A stretch of DNA of 64,000 bases from Helicobacter winghamensis ATCC BAA-430 (GCF_028751035.1 NZ_CP063533.1:992001-1056000), one strand, 5' to 3'; shown: positions 1 through 8,528, counted from the first letter of the stretch. Numbers and translations are program-made. Notes: generated by a model not told the origin, from the letters alone.

Positions 1-538
1 ACAAAGTAGAATCACTATCATAATGCTTGATAAACTCTCTAAAGTCTAAACTCTCAATACTCACAGGCTTTAATCTTTTAGAATACACCTGAAAACTCTT
101 ATAAATATTCTTTGGGCTTCTTGCTTTCTTGCACATTGCATAATGATTTCTAGCCCCTCCAAAGCTATGCACAATGGAATAATAATAAAGTGCAGCTTTT
201 TCTATTGCATTGCGCGGCTTTTTATAAATGGAGTCTAAGAAAAATTCTCTCCCATTTAGCATTCTATTTAATTCTATTTGGAGGCTTTGCGGGCGTGTTT
301 GAATGATTTTGTGCAAATTGATTAAATCCTCATTGGCATCATTGATTACCTCATTGTATTTTGAAAAAGGACGCTCTTTGGCATAAAGCACTGCTAAGCT
401 TCCTCCAAAGACTTCACAATAACAAGTATGATGGGGCATTTTCCCTATAATCTCTTTTGCCAATTTAGATTTCCCACCTATCCAAGCAAATGGTGGTTTT
501 AATGTGCTAGTTTTCATCTTAAAGTTTGCATTTTCCAT
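1..538 (-). CDS. D12-class DNA adenine methyltransferase (Dam-like), 3' part outside window
   Basis: This is the N-terminal 179 codons of an adenine-N6 DNA methylase. The S-adenosylmethionine site reads FAWIGGKSKLAKEI near residue 18, followed by the EVFGGSLAVLYAK region, as in Dam and phage T4-type enzymes. The frame stays open to base 1 and stops just short of the expected DPPY catalytic motif, which must lie outside. The start at 538 is preceded by AAAAGGAG with 5-base spacing. As the gene sits in a prophage, it probably protects phage DNA from host restriction; the target is likely GATC by family, but that is inference. Confidence 0.85.
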   Translation of the reverse strand, partial: MENANFKMKTSTLKPPFAWIGGKSKLAKEIIGKMPHHTCYCEVFGGSLAVLYAKERPFSKYNEVINDANEDLINLHKIIQTRPQSLQIELNRMLNGREFFLDSIYKKPRNAIEKAALYYYSIVHSFGGARNHYAMCKKARSPKNIYKSFQVYSKRLKPVSIESLDFREFIKHYDSDSTL

Positions 539-633
539 TGCAACTCCTTTTAAAATGAAATTAATAAGCTTTAAATACAATTTTAAAGCTATAATGTTTT
601 TGCTAGTTTTCTAGGGTTAGTGGCTTTTTGCTT

Positions 634-1602
634 CTAACCTTCAAAATTAACGCTTATCCTATATCCACTAGAATTTAACTCGTGCCTTACATCTTTAATA
701 CTAAAAGTTGCCTTTTCAGAAATGCCTTTAATGATTAAATTTGCTCCTGCTCTTATATTAGCTCCCTTAGTGCTAAATGAGCCTTCATATACGCCAATAT
801 TTAATTGATTTAATTTTGCCATTCCTTGCGCTAATGCTTCACTCTCGCTTTTAGCGGGTGCAATTTTTAGTTCATACACTAGGTGTTCTTTGCCACAAAG
901 CACACTTTTAATTGTGCCACTTTGTATATCTTGATAGCTCACTCTAACGCCCGTGTAGTTATTGCGATTTTTGATATTAATCTGTAAATCAAACAAATCA
1001 CCCAAAGTTAGTGTGTGAGTGAGATTTGACTCCCCTTTGGTTGCTGCTCCTTTTTCCCCATCTAATGCCGCACTTTTTTGCTCTATAATAATCAGTGTTT
1101 GCTCTTTAATGCAAGCTAAATAACCATATTTAGCGCACAAAGAATAGATAAACTCCATATCGCTAATATTATTTTGAAGTTCATATTTTATGAAAGTTTT
1201 AGCGCAAACTTCTACCTTGTGCCTTAGATTGTTTTCTTGTGCTATCTTTTTTGCAATTTCTGCTAGATTAGTATTTTCAAAAGCTCTATCTTTTTTCACC
1301 TTTACATTGCTTGCAAAATTTATCGCAGTTGCCCGAATTTCTGTTATATTGCTTGTATAATTTTTGCTAAAAGAATTAAGCGCGAAAGTTCCACATTTAT
1401 TAAGTCTCTCTTCATACCCTAACCATAATTCTAAACTATCCCCAAAGGGCGCTCTTGCATACAATCCATTAAGCGTTAGGCTAATCTCATCGCTTTCATC
1501 TTTTGCCTTATCTTCAAAGCTAAGACTAATAAGGTTCTTTTGTATTCTTTGTGTAATATCCTTGCCTTTGGCTAGAAGTTTAAAGGAAGGCTTATTTACC
1601 AT
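634..1602 (-). CDS. Phage tail protein D (late control D family, baseplate hub)
   Basis: A 322-residue protein of the P2 gpD/late control family, which forms the central hub of contractile tails, related to VgrG. The N-terminus has the family pattern of short beta segments around an LLAKGKDITQRI stretch and the ISLTLNGLYARAPFGDSLELWLG region. It follows gpX and gpU in the same order as the P2 tail operon and overlaps gpX by a few bases, so the genes are likely translated together. Length is close to the usual 320-390 residues. Assignment rests on family pattern plus gene order. Confidence 0.8.
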   Translation of the reverse strand: MVNKPSFKLLAKGKDITQRIQKNLISLSFEDKAKDESDEISLTLNGLYARAPFGDSLELWLGYEERLNKCGTFALNSFSKNYTSNITEIRATAINFASNVKVKKDRAFENTNLAEIAKKIAQENNLRHKVEVCAKTFIKYELQNNISDMEFIYSLCAKYGYLACIKEQTLIIIEQKSAALDGEKGAATKGESNLTHTLTLGDLFDLQINIKNRNNYTGVRVSYQDIQSGTIKSVLCGKEHLVYELKIAPAKSESEALAQGMAKLNQLNIGVYEGSFSTKGANIRAGANLIIKGISEKATFSIKDVRHELNSSGYRISVNFEG

Positions 1603-1790
1603 AATGCTACCTCTTTATTTTCTTTAATTTCTATTTTTGGAAAAATTACTTTATCTCCATTTTTTAAAAGTGGAGTGAGTTTAGGATTGACTTCAAGCAC
1701 CGCATTAAAATACTCTAAATTTCCATAATGGTTATACACGACTTTATCCAATCTCTCTCCCTCTTTTGCAATATAGACTTTATTCATCAA
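1596..1790 (-). CDS. Phage tail protein X (LysM-like)
   Basis: A 64-residue protein matching P2 gpX, a LysM-like module of the tail. It has the GERLDKVVYNHYGN signature followed by the VLEVNPKLTPLLKNGDKVIFP pattern split over the usual LysM fold. It sits between gpU and gpD with overlaps at both ends, which is the standard order in P2-like and Mu-like tails. It probably assists in hub or baseplate assembly; the exact role is not established from the sequence. Confidence 0.8.
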   Translation of the reverse strand: MMNKVYIAKEGERLDKVVYNHYGNLEYFNAVLEVNPKLTPLLKNGDKVIFPKIEIKENKEVALW

Positions 1791-2151
1791 AATCCCTTTC
1801 TAAACTTAGACTAAAGCTTTGCTCTAAAAATCCGCTTCCTTCTATAAAAGTGCTTTGTTTCTCTTCTATGCTCTTAATGGCAAATCTCCCGTGATAAATC
1901 CCATTTGCAGAACAAAGAGAAAAAGACTTACCACTTCTTCCCATCTCTTTTAATTTGCCCAAATAGTTGCTCCCATCTTTTAGTGGAATTGTTTTGCCAC
2001 TTATATTTAAAGTTTGACTTTCTTTTTTGGCATTAAACAAACAAGGGTGATTATTGATACGCTCATTACTCCCTATGCCATAATCTAAACTAATACTAAG
2101 CTCATCTGTGTGTAATGCGCTAAATTTAAAATCCCCTAAAGAAAAAATCAT
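1780..2151 (-). CDS. Phage tail protein U
   Basis: A 123-residue protein of the P2 gpU family, found between the tape measure gene and gpX. The start MIFSLGDFKF and the middle IPLKDGSNYLGKLKEMGRSGKSF carry the family pattern. gpU acts at tail completion or length control in P2-like phages. It starts one base after the tape measure stop and overlaps the downstream LysM gene by eleven bases, consistent with a single tail operon read leftwards. Confidence 0.75.
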   Translation of the reverse strand: MIFSLGDFKFSALHTDELSISLDYGIGSNERINNHPCLFNAKKESQTLNISGKTIPLKDGSNYLGKLKEMGRSGKSFSLCSANGIYHGRFAIKSIEEKQSTFIEGSGFLEQSFSLSLERDFDE

Positions 2152-2152
2152 A

Positions 2153-3454
2153 TTACCCCCAAATTGTGGTTTGTTTTTGTTTGTCGTTGTTTTTAGAAAT
2201 TGCGTCTATCACTGCCCTTTCTACTTCTTTTGCAAATGCTCCTAAATCAAATACGCCATTTTGAGTAGCAATGTTAAAAGTTCCATTGATATTCACACTT
2301 ATAGAGCTATTTTTCACGCTTTGTTGAGTATTTTTTATAGGTGGGATACTTGCAGTTTTTAACTCTTTTGTATATCCTTTTGTGGAATTTAAAGCTTTTT
2401 CTTCCTTTTTCTTTTCTTGCTTTGTATTATTTTGCGATTCTTCCTCTTTTCCAAAGCCAAAAAAGTTTGCAATTTTGCCTCCAAGTCTTGTTAGCTTTCC
2501 TATTTGCTGGCTTACCCATTCTATTTTTTTAGAAAACCAATCAAATATGCCAGAAAATAAACCCACAAAAAAATTTCTAATAGGAGTAAAAACTGCTTTA
2601 AAAAAACTAGCCGCCCCACCACTTAAACTTTTAAAAATATTTACAAAATACTTAAACGCATTAACCCAGCCCATAAACACTGCTTTTACAAAATTTGCAA
2701 CAGGTTGCCACAAGGGCTTTAACCAATTGATAAAACCTATAAACCAAGTTTTAACCCTTTCCCAATTTAACACCACCAAAGTTGCAATCCCAGCAATTGC
2801 TATTAAAATTAATCCAATAGGATTGGTTAAAAATGCTATTTTTAGAATATTAAAAGCAGCAGTGATTGCATTTAAAGAAAAAGCAAATTGTGCCATTGCA
2901 AGTCGTGCTATGAGCATTCCTGTCTTAAAAGCAGTCATTGCAACACTAGATGCAATAAGACCCACTACAAGAGTTCCAATTGCTGCGCTTAAATTTGGAA
3001 AAGTATCTACAAACCATCGTATTGCATTAACAACAACACTCAAAGTTTTAGCAATCATACTAATAGCTGGGGCTAAAGCAGCACCCAAACTTGCTGTTAG
3101 ATTACTAATAGAAGTTGTCAGTTTTTCTAAGTTTGCATTAGTGCTAGAATTTAGCTTATTAAACTCAGAATTTAAGCCTCCCATTTTAGTAGCACTTAAA
3201 GACTTTAGGGCTTCTTCATATTTGCCTGTATTATCCACTAAATTTTGCATCATTCCTGCTGCACCTGTTCCAAAAACAGAATTTAAAAAATCAGTCATAG
3301 AATCTTTTGGCAAAGTTTTTATTTGGTTAAGAAGCACTTTTACAGCTTCCCCTGCATCTTGTTTGAAATAAGCACTTAGTTGCTCTGGCACAAGCCCTAA
3401 AGATAAGAATTGATTTTTTACATCATCGCTTGCATTATTTAAGGTAGATAGCAC
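2153..3454 (-). CDS. Phage tail tape measure protein, C-terminal part, truncated at its 5' end
   Basis: 433 residues readable from a GTG at 3454, but the frame stays open upstream (residues such as RRTFKALTG precede the GTG), so the natural start is lost. The N-terminal part carries the TP901-like core (NASDDVKNQFLSLG, PKDSMTDFLNSVFG, GMMQNL). The middle has several hydrophobic stretches typical of tape measure proteins (about residues 130-240), and the C-terminus is charged. Intact homologues are usually much longer. The coding sequence runs into an endolysin fragment of opposite orientation at 3470-3500, so this is a deletion remnant. It overlies no credible gene on the other strand. Confidence 0.8.
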   Translation of the reverse strand: MLSTLNNASDDVKNQFLSLGLVPEQLSAYFKQDAGEAVKVLLNQIKTLPKDSMTDFLNSVFGTGAAGMMQNLVDNTGKYEEALKSLSATKMGGLNSEFNKLNSSTNANLEKLTTSISNLTASLGAALAPAISMIAKTLSVVVNAIRWFVDTFPNLSAAIGTLVVGLIASSVAMTAFKTGMLIARLAMAQFAFSLNAITAAFNILKIAFLTNPIGLILIAIAGIATLVVLNWERVKTWFIGFINWLKPLWQPVANFVKAVFMGWVNAFKYFVNIFKSLSGGAASFFKAVFTPIRNFFVGLFSGIFDWFSKKIEWVSQQIGKLTRLGGKIANFFGFGKEEESQNNTKQEKKKEEKALNSTKGYTKELKTASIPPIKNTQQSVKNSSISVNINGTFNIATQNGVFDLGAFAKEVERAVIDAISKNNDKQKQTTIWG

Positions 3455-3468
3455 ACCTGTTAATGCCT

Positions 3469-3510
3469 TAAAGGTTCTTCGTGCTTGAAGTTTTTGGAGA
3501 AGAACCTTTA
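3469..3510. repeat. 12-bp inverted repeat at the tape measure/endolysin junction
   Basis: TAAAGGTTCTTC (3469-3480) and GAAGAACCTTTA (3499-3510) are perfect complements around an 18-base loop. The left arm lies in the remaining tape measure reading frame (minus strand) and the right arm in the endolysin frame (plus strand). The breakpoint that removed the 5' parts of both genes must lie in or beside this element. Confidence 0.7.
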
Positions 3511-3603
3511 GGGATTGCTATTAAAAGGAATCCCAATAATCCTTTTGCGGGCTTTGTGCATTTAGACACAAGAGGCAAAAAAGCAAGATGGGAATACAAA
3601 TAA
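3481..3603 (+). pseudogene. M15-type peptidase (phage endolysin), C-terminal fragment
   Basis: About 40 codons in frame end at TAA 3601-3603. The reading EEPLGIAIKRNPNN followed by FVHLDTRGKKARWEYK is the C-terminus of peptidase M15 (VanY/endolysin-like) enzymes, where the His-x-Asp motif (HLD) binds zinc. In frame upstream there is a stop at 3469-3471, so the catalytic N-terminal half is missing. It lies directly before the spanin-like genes, the expected place for an endolysin in a lysis cassette. It cannot make a functional enzyme. Confidence 0.75.
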
Positions 3604-3612
3604 AGGCAATCT

Positions 3613-3966
3613 ATGAATTTTTCTAATCTTTTTAGCGTGTTTCTTAAGCAAAGCAGTCTTGTTGTAGCTTTAGGCTTATTAAGTGGAGTTTTGTATTTTC
3701 ACAATCAAAGCCTAAAAAATGAAAATGCAATTTTAAAATTAAAAGAATTGCACACCAAAAGCGAGCTAGAAGGATTAGAATTAAAACTGCAAGAGCAAAA
3801 CAAAGCCATTCTTAAAGTGCGTTTAGACTTAAAAGAAAAAAATGAGGCTTTAGCGGAAGTTTCAAAGGTGCAAAAAGTCTTCTTAAAAGACACTAGCTGT
3901 GAGAGTAAATTGAAAGCTTACAAAGAACTTTTTAACATTTTAGGAACAAAAAATGAAAATCTATAA
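3613..3966 (+). CDS. Probable inner-membrane spanin (Rz-like)
   Basis: 117 residues: a single N-terminal membrane helix (about 13-30) followed by a long Lys/Glu/Leu-rich coiled coil (about 35-95) containing a late Cys. This is the architecture of i-spanins, which link the inner membrane to an outer-membrane lipoprotein during lysis. It follows the endolysin remnant and its last codons overlap the start of a small lipoprotein gene in another frame, as in Rz/Rz1 pairs. The sequence itself is not one I recognise; the call rests on architecture and context. A spaced AAAGG precedes the ATG. Confidence 0.6.
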   Translation: MNFSNLFSVFLKQSSLVVALGLLSGVLYFHNQSLKNENAILKLKELHTKSELEGLELKLQEQNKAILKVRLDLKEKNEALAEVSKVQKVFLKDTSCESKLKAYKELFNILGTKNENL

Positions 3967-4204
3967 AACACTCCTTGTTTTAGTGATGACAGCTTTGCTG
4001 TTAAACGCTTGCGCCAATAAAGAGCTAGTTGTCAAAAGAGAGTATAAAGAAGTGCTAACACCAACACTTTGCCCTTTGAAGCTTCCGCTAAAGCCTACAT
4101 ATAAAGGCACACTAGAGAGCGCAAAAGAAATAAGCATTTATTATTTAGAAGTTGAAGACATTGCAAAGCGCTGCACTTCAAACAATTTAAAGGCTAAAAA
4201 ATGA
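3953..4204 (+). CDS. Probable outer-membrane spanin lipoprotein (Rz1-like)
   Basis: 83 residues with a short signal sequence ending in the lipobox LNAC (Cys at about residue 19), then a proline-containing middle (TPTLCPLKLPLKPTYKG) and a helical tail. The start lies inside the 3' end of the Rz-like gene, overlapping 14 bases in a different frame. Small proline-bearing lipoproteins overlapping an i-spanin gene are typical o-spanins. Function is inferred from this layout. Confidence 0.6.
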   Translation: MKIYKTLLVLVMTALLLNACANKELVVKREYKEVLTPTLCPLKLPLKPTYKGTLESAKEISIYYLEVEDIAKRCTSNNLKAKK

Positions 4205-4290
4205 TTTTAGCAAGTTTAATGATAGTTTGTATTAGTGCTAGGTTTTTAAATGATTTTAAATGCCTTTTAAAGACTTTTAAAGGGTATTAA
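4201..4290 (+). CDS. 29-residue hydrophobic peptide, hypothetical
   Basis: A short frame starts at an ATG whose last bases overlap the TGA of the lipoprotein gene (ATGA) and ends directly before the terminase ATG at 4291. The peptide begins MILASLMIVCISARF, a possible short membrane segment, and ends basic. The exact packing between two genes and the overlapping start suggest translation coupling, but no homologue is recognised. It may be a small lysis or leader peptide, or just a spacer. Confidence 0.35.
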   Translation: MILASLMIVCISARFLNDFKCLLKTFKGY

Positions 4291-5820
4291 ATGGACAGAT
4301 TAGAACTTGGAGTCTTAAAGGCGAGATTAAAGTCTTTAAAATTTAATCACAAAGAAGACAAAAAGGCTAGAGTTAAGAGAGTTTTAGAAGGTGGATTTAA
4401 AGCTTTTGTCTTTGAATATTTCCCACACCATATTAATTTTATCCAAAAAGAAAGCTCCAAATTTAGAAATTTTGTTTATGATAATATTGATAAACTCTCT
4501 AAAAAGAATAATCATTTATGTTTTAAGTCTTATCGTGGAAGTGCTAAAACAACACTTCTTGTGCGCCTTTATACGCTTTATGCACTCTTAAGCAATCAAA
4601 AACAATACGCAATTGTAATTTCTTCTACTCTTGATATTGCAAGCGAAAGCATTGCAACATTGAAATTAGAATTAGAAGAAAATGCAAAATTAATCTTTGA
4701 TTTTGAAATCACACAAGGAGATCTTTGGAGTAGTGATTCTATAGTATTTAATACTTTTGGAGTTTATAAAAAAATTAAAGCCTTTGGAAGTGGCAAAAAG
4801 ATTAGAGGGACAAACTATTTAGGAAAGCGTCCTGATTTAATTATTTGTGATGATATAGAAAACGATGAGAATGTTGAGAGTAAAACGCAAAGGGATAAAC
4901 TCTATAAATGGTTCAATAAAGCCATTTTGAAATTAGTTGCTAGAACACAAAAGGATTTTCTCTATCTAGTGGTTGGCACAATCTTACACCAAGATAGCCT
5001 TCTTAATCGCTTAAATGGAGATAAACGCTTTTTGATTTATGATTTTCCTTTAGTGCTAAGTTTTCCAGAGCGTTTGGATTTAATAGATAAAGACAATATT
5101 TTAAAAAGTGATTTAAAAGGCTTTTTATTAGATGATGAAAACTTGGATAAAATAGAAGTTTTAAAAGAATATTTTGCAGATAAAGAAAGCTTTTATAGCG
5201 AATATCAAAACAAAGCTTTAAGCAGTGAAGCAGCTATCTTTAGCGAATATCAAACTTTAAGCGAAGAAGAATTAATTTATGATTCTGTGATTTTAGGGAT
5301 TGATCCAGCTTTAGGTAAAGCCAAAGGAGATTATTTTGCAATTTCTGAACTCAAAAGAATAGATAAAAACAAATTCCACTTAAAAGCAAGTGGTTATAAA
5401 ATAGCCCCCTCTAAAATGATAAATATCATACTAAAACTTTATATCAAGTATTTAAGTAAGGGTAAGGTTGTCAAAATTGCAATTGAAACCATAGCCTTTC
5501 AAGAGTTTTTTAAAGATAAGCTAAAAGAAGAAGCATTAAAACTTGGGATACTCTTAAGCGTTTGTGAGCTTAAAAACAAAGTTGCAAAAGAACTTAGAAT
5601 TGATAGTTTAGCTCCTTATATTAACGATGGCACAATCTTAATAGATCCAAACTCCCACCTTTTAATAGAAGAAATGCTAACCTATCCAAAATCCGCACAC
5701 GATGATTTGCTAGATTCTGCTGAAATGGCTTTTAGGATTGCTAGCTCTGCAGGAATTGCAGATTATAGAGCCATTAACCGCTTGCTCAAAAAGAAAAGCT
5801 TTAAAAAAGGATTTTTATGA
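4291..5820 (+). CDS. Phage terminase large subunit (Mu gp28-like)
   Basis: 509 residues. An ATPase domain carries a Walker A-like SYRGSAKTT near residue 81 and a Walker B LIICDDIEND near residue 190; the C-terminal RNase H-like nuclease begins around VILGIDPALGKAKGD (about residue 333), with later acidic residues near HDDLLDSAE (about 473). It cuts and packages phage DNA into the prohead. Its stop overlaps the start of the portal gene by four bases, as in Mu-like packaging modules. Confidence 0.88.
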   Translation: MDRLELGVLKARLKSLKFNHKEDKKARVKRVLEGGFKAFVFEYFPHHINFIQKESSKFRNFVYDNIDKLSKKNNHLCFKSYRGSAKTTLLVRLYTLYALLSNQKQYAIVISSTLDIASESIATLKLELEENAKLIFDFEITQGDLWSSDSIVFNTFGVYKKIKAFGSGKKIRGTNYLGKRPDLIICDDIENDENVESKTQRDKLYKWFNKAILKLVARTQKDFLYLVVGTILHQDSLLNRLNGDKRFLIYDFPLVLSFPERLDLIDKDNILKSDLKGFLLDDENLDKIEVLKEYFADKESFYSEYQNKALSSEAAIFSEYQTLSEEELIYDSVILGIDPALGKAKGDYFAISELKRIDKNKFHLKASGYKIAPSKMINIILKLYIKYLSKGKVVKIAIETIAFQEFFKDKLKEEALKLGILLSVCELKNKVAKELRIDSLAPYINDGTILIDPNSHLLIEEMLTYPKSAHDDLLDSAEMAFRIASSAGIADYRAINRLLKKKSFKKGFL

Positions 5821-7205
5821 GAATATTAAACAAAAACTCTAAAGCTAAGGTTGCTCCAAGCGTAGATTTTGAAAGTGTAGCAGGTGCTTTAAGCAGTGAA
5901 AACCTTTCGCAACTCATAGGGATTTATGATTACTTTAAGCGTTTTGATCCACAAATTGCTAGCGAAGTGAATAAAAGGCGCATAAAAATGTGTTCTTATC
6001 CTATGTATATAGAATGTGAAGATTTAACACAAAGGGAGTTTTTAAATCGCTATGTGTTAAGCAGTGATTTTAGGCATTTTATTTATGAGCTTAGTGCTGG
6101 AGTAGTGTATGGATTTAGCGCATTTTTAATAGAATGGAAAGTCAAAGGTGCCAATGTATTCCCTTGCTTAAAATACATTAACCCTAGATTTTTCAATCTA
6201 AATGACAAAGAAATTTTAGTGATTAAAAATGGCACAGAAGAATTAATCGTGCAAGATTGCAAAGATATCTTTTTACATTTGCACCCAAGTGATAGTGGTA
6301 ATCTACTAGAAAGCGCACTTTTTTTAAATGTGGTTTCTATCGCAGTTTTAAAGCAGCTTGCTATGAGTAAAAATATTGCTTATTTGGACAATTTAAGTGT
6401 TCCCCCAATTATTGCAAAAACAGACAATGCTACCAATGATAAGGAGCTTGAAGAGCTATTAGAACAACTTTATAATTTAAGAAGCTCTTCGGTTGGAATT
6501 TTTGGCAAAGAAGATGTGCTAGAGCTTCTAAACTCTGGTTTATCCACTTCCACCTTTACAGAGTTTTTAAGATATTGCGATGAAATGATTTCAAAAGTTA
6601 TTAGCGGACAAGTTTTAGCAGGAAATGCAGTGCAAAATGGCACACAAGCACTAGGCAATGTGCATGAAGAAGTCCGAAGCAGTGTAGGAGAAATGGACAC
6701 ACTTCTTTTAAGTGTTTCTGCTAATAAGCTTTTAAATGAAGTTTTAAAATTAAACTTTGCAAATCCTGCTCCTTTTAATTTTACCTTTGATACCAACAAA
6801 GAAGTAGATGAAGCATATCTAGCAGGGGTGTATAGCACTCTTTCTACTATGGGTTATGAAATCCCAGTGGAGTTTTTAGCAAAAACATTTAAAATTGATG
6901 GATTAAAGAAAAAAGAAATGCAAGTTGTGCAAAGTGAAGAATTTAATCAGCTAATTTTGGAGAAAAATAACTCTTTGACTAAGGATAAAATAGAAAGAGA
7001 GGGAGAAAATATAGAAGAAGACATCAGTGAAGAGATTTATAATAAAATTAAAAAGTTTTGGGAAGAATGTAAGAGTTATGAGGAGCTAGAAGAAAGAATT
7101 TTCAAAGAATATCCTAATTTAGACTTTGAAATTTTACGCAACGCTTTAAATAAAAAGATAGCTCTAGCTCACATACAGGCACTTTTGGATACTGGCAATG
7201 AATAA
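5817..7205 (+). CDS. Mu gp29-like portal protein (DUF935)
   Basis: 462 residues of the DUF935/Mu gp29 family, the dodecameric portal through which DNA enters the head. The family pattern is seen in FDPQIASEVNKRRIKM near residue 42, the ISAGVVYGFSAFLIEW-type region, and the HLHPSDSGNLLESALFL stretch. The gene starts inside the terminase stop (ATGA) and overlaps the gp30-like gene by 8 bases. The last 80 residues are rich in Glu and Lys and probably form a helical tail. Length is slightly short of Mu gp29. Confidence 0.85.
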   Translation: MRILNKNSKAKVAPSVDFESVAGALSSENLSQLIGIYDYFKRFDPQIASEVNKRRIKMCSYPMYIECEDLTQREFLNRYVLSSDFRHFIYELSAGVVYGFSAFLIEWKVKGANVFPCLKYINPRFFNLNDKEILVIKNGTEELIVQDCKDIFLHLHPSDSGNLLESALFLNVVSIAVLKQLAMSKNIAYLDNLSVPPIIAKTDNATNDKELEELLEQLYNLRSSSVGIFGKEDVLELLNSGLSTSTFTEFLRYCDEMISKVISGQVLAGNAVQNGTQALGNVHEEVRSSVGEMDTLLLSVSANKLLNEVLKLNFANPAPFNFTFDTNKEVDEAYLAGVYSTLSTMGYEIPVEFLAKTFKIDGLKKKEMQVVQSEEFNQLILEKNNSLTKDKIEREGENIEEDISEEIYNKIKKFWEECKSYEELEERIFKEYPNLDFEILRNALNKKIALAHIQALLDTGNE

Positions 7206-8337
7206 TGTGTTTGGTTTATCCCCTAAGGAAGCTTATAGCTACCTAGAAAACAAAGGCTTAAAAACAAGCTTTAAATATCACGAGATTAAAAAAGAAGCGC
7301 ACGACAAAGCATTTACAGCAGCAGGCATTATGAAAACTGATGTTTTAAATGATTTGCACGAAGAGATAAAAAAAGCAATAAAAGAAGGAATAAGTTTTGA
7401 TGAGTTTAAAGGTAATTTAAAAGCAATTTTAAGCTCTAAGGGTTGGTATGGCAAAAAAGAGATTATAAACCCAAAAACAGGAGAAATAAGAACAATAAAT
7501 ATAAACCCACAAAGATTAAAAACAATCTACACTACAAATATGCAAAGTGCCTATGCAAAAGCTAGAGCAAAGCAACTTAGCACTTATTCTTATAAAACTT
7601 ATTGGGTTTATAAATGCGCGCTTTTAGAAGATTCTAGAAGCGAACATAAAAAAATGCACAATTGCGCTATTCATCGTGATGATCCTTTTTGGAGAACCTC
7701 CTTTCCACCCAATGATTATAATTGTAAATGTAAAGTCATCGCAGTGAGTGAAAAAGAAGCAAAATCTAAATATAAAATTCTAAAAAATCCGCGTCCCATT
7801 GCTTCTAAAAATTTTAGCTATGACAAAAGAAGCTCCACACAAATCCCAAAAGAAACTAGAATAAGTTTAGATGAAAGCTTGGAGCATTTACCAAAGGTGC
7901 AAAGCTATGATAATTTAAGCGATAAACAATTAATCGCTAAAGTATATGAAGCCTTTGGGGTAAAGCAAGGGGATTTACTTGTAGATAAAATAGGCGATGT
8001 GATAAGCCTAGATGATGATTTTTTCTTTGATAAAAAGAAGCAAACCACTAAAATCAAAAAGCAAAACCGCCATTTTTATATTGATTATTTACCAAAGCTT
8101 GTAAATGATCCTGATGAAATTAGATTAAGTATGGAAAATGACCCTAGATATGAGGGCTTTACGTATATTATAAACTACGCAAATCAACTAATGGTAAAGC
8201 TTTTACAGCTAAACCCTTTTGATAATATTCTAGAAATCATAAGCGTAAATAAAGACTACAAAAGCTATCAGCTCCATATCAGCGAAACACAAGAATTGAT
8301 GTTAATAAAAGGTAGAGTGTTGCGAGCAATTATCTAA
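7198..8337 (+). CDS. Mu gp30-like head morphogenesis protein with C-terminal PBECR-type nuclease domain
   Basis: 379 residues. The N-terminal two thirds match the SPP1 gp7/Mu gp30 family of minor head proteins, with the typical Cys/His signature around HNCAIHRDDPFW and FPPNDYNCKCKV (about residues 158-182). The last 120 residues form a separate alpha/beta unit beginning near residue 245 (NLSDKQLIAKVYEAFGV) with a DPDEIRLS motif. This resembles the barnase/EndoU/colicin/RelE (PBECR) domains often fused to this family. The domain call is by pattern and less certain. The gene ends the phage block; the capsid genes that normally follow are missing. Confidence 0.75.
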   Translation: MNNVFGLSPKEAYSYLENKGLKTSFKYHEIKKEAHDKAFTAAGIMKTDVLNDLHEEIKKAIKEGISFDEFKGNLKAILSSKGWYGKKEIINPKTGEIRTININPQRLKTIYTTNMQSAYAKARAKQLSTYSYKTYWVYKCALLEDSRSEHKKMHNCAIHRDDPFWRTSFPPNDYNCKCKVIAVSEKEAKSKYKILKNPRPIASKNFSYDKRSSTQIPKETRISLDESLEHLPKVQSYDNLSDKQLIAKVYEAFGVKQGDLLVDKIGDVISLDDDFFFDKKKQTTKIKKQNRHFYIDYLPKLVNDPDEIRLSMENDPRYEGFTYIINYANQLMVKLLQLNPFDNILEIISVNKDYKSYQLHISETQELMLIKGRVLRAII

Positions 8338-8392
8338 TTAAAATCTTTTAAATAGCGTTTAATAGGCTTTTAAAAGCTATTTGTAAAGTAAG

Positions 8393-8449
8393 TATCAAGC
8401 AAATGCAAAGCAAATATAAAGCAGACTATCAAGTAATGTAAAGCAAAAT
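8393..8449. repeat. Two imperfect 22-23-bp direct repeats near the prophage right edge
   Basis: 8393-8415 and 8427-8449 both begin TATCAAG and end AATGYAAAGCAAAAT-like, differing by a few bases, with a start-to-start spacing of 34. Mu-type transposons carry several ~22-bp transposase-binding repeats near each end, so these are candidates, but no family consensus is available to test this. Confidence 0.45.
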
Positions 8450-8451
8450 TA

Positions 8452-8528
8452 CCCACTTTGATTTTTAAGAAAACCCAAACAAACTCCCACCCTATCGCTC
8501 TTTTATAATCTTTTTCCCCACTTTGATT
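8452..8528. repeat. 12-bp direct repeat CCCACTTTGATT, two copies
   Basis: Identical copies at 8452-8463 and 8517-8528, 65 bases apart, lie between the last phage gene and the truncated autotransporter. They may belong to the end of the prophage. No gene is seen in this stretch. Confidence 0.5.

Noticed and set aside
2382-3371. Long open frame on the plus strand opposite the tape measure gene
   Set aside because: It is rich in Lys, Ala and Pro with no domain, has no ribosome site, and mirrors a well-supported phage gene on the minus strand.
3469-3510. Inverted repeat as evidence of an invertible tail-fibre switch
   Set aside because: No invertase gene or second copy of the site is seen, and both genes lose their 5' ends, which fits deletion better than switching.
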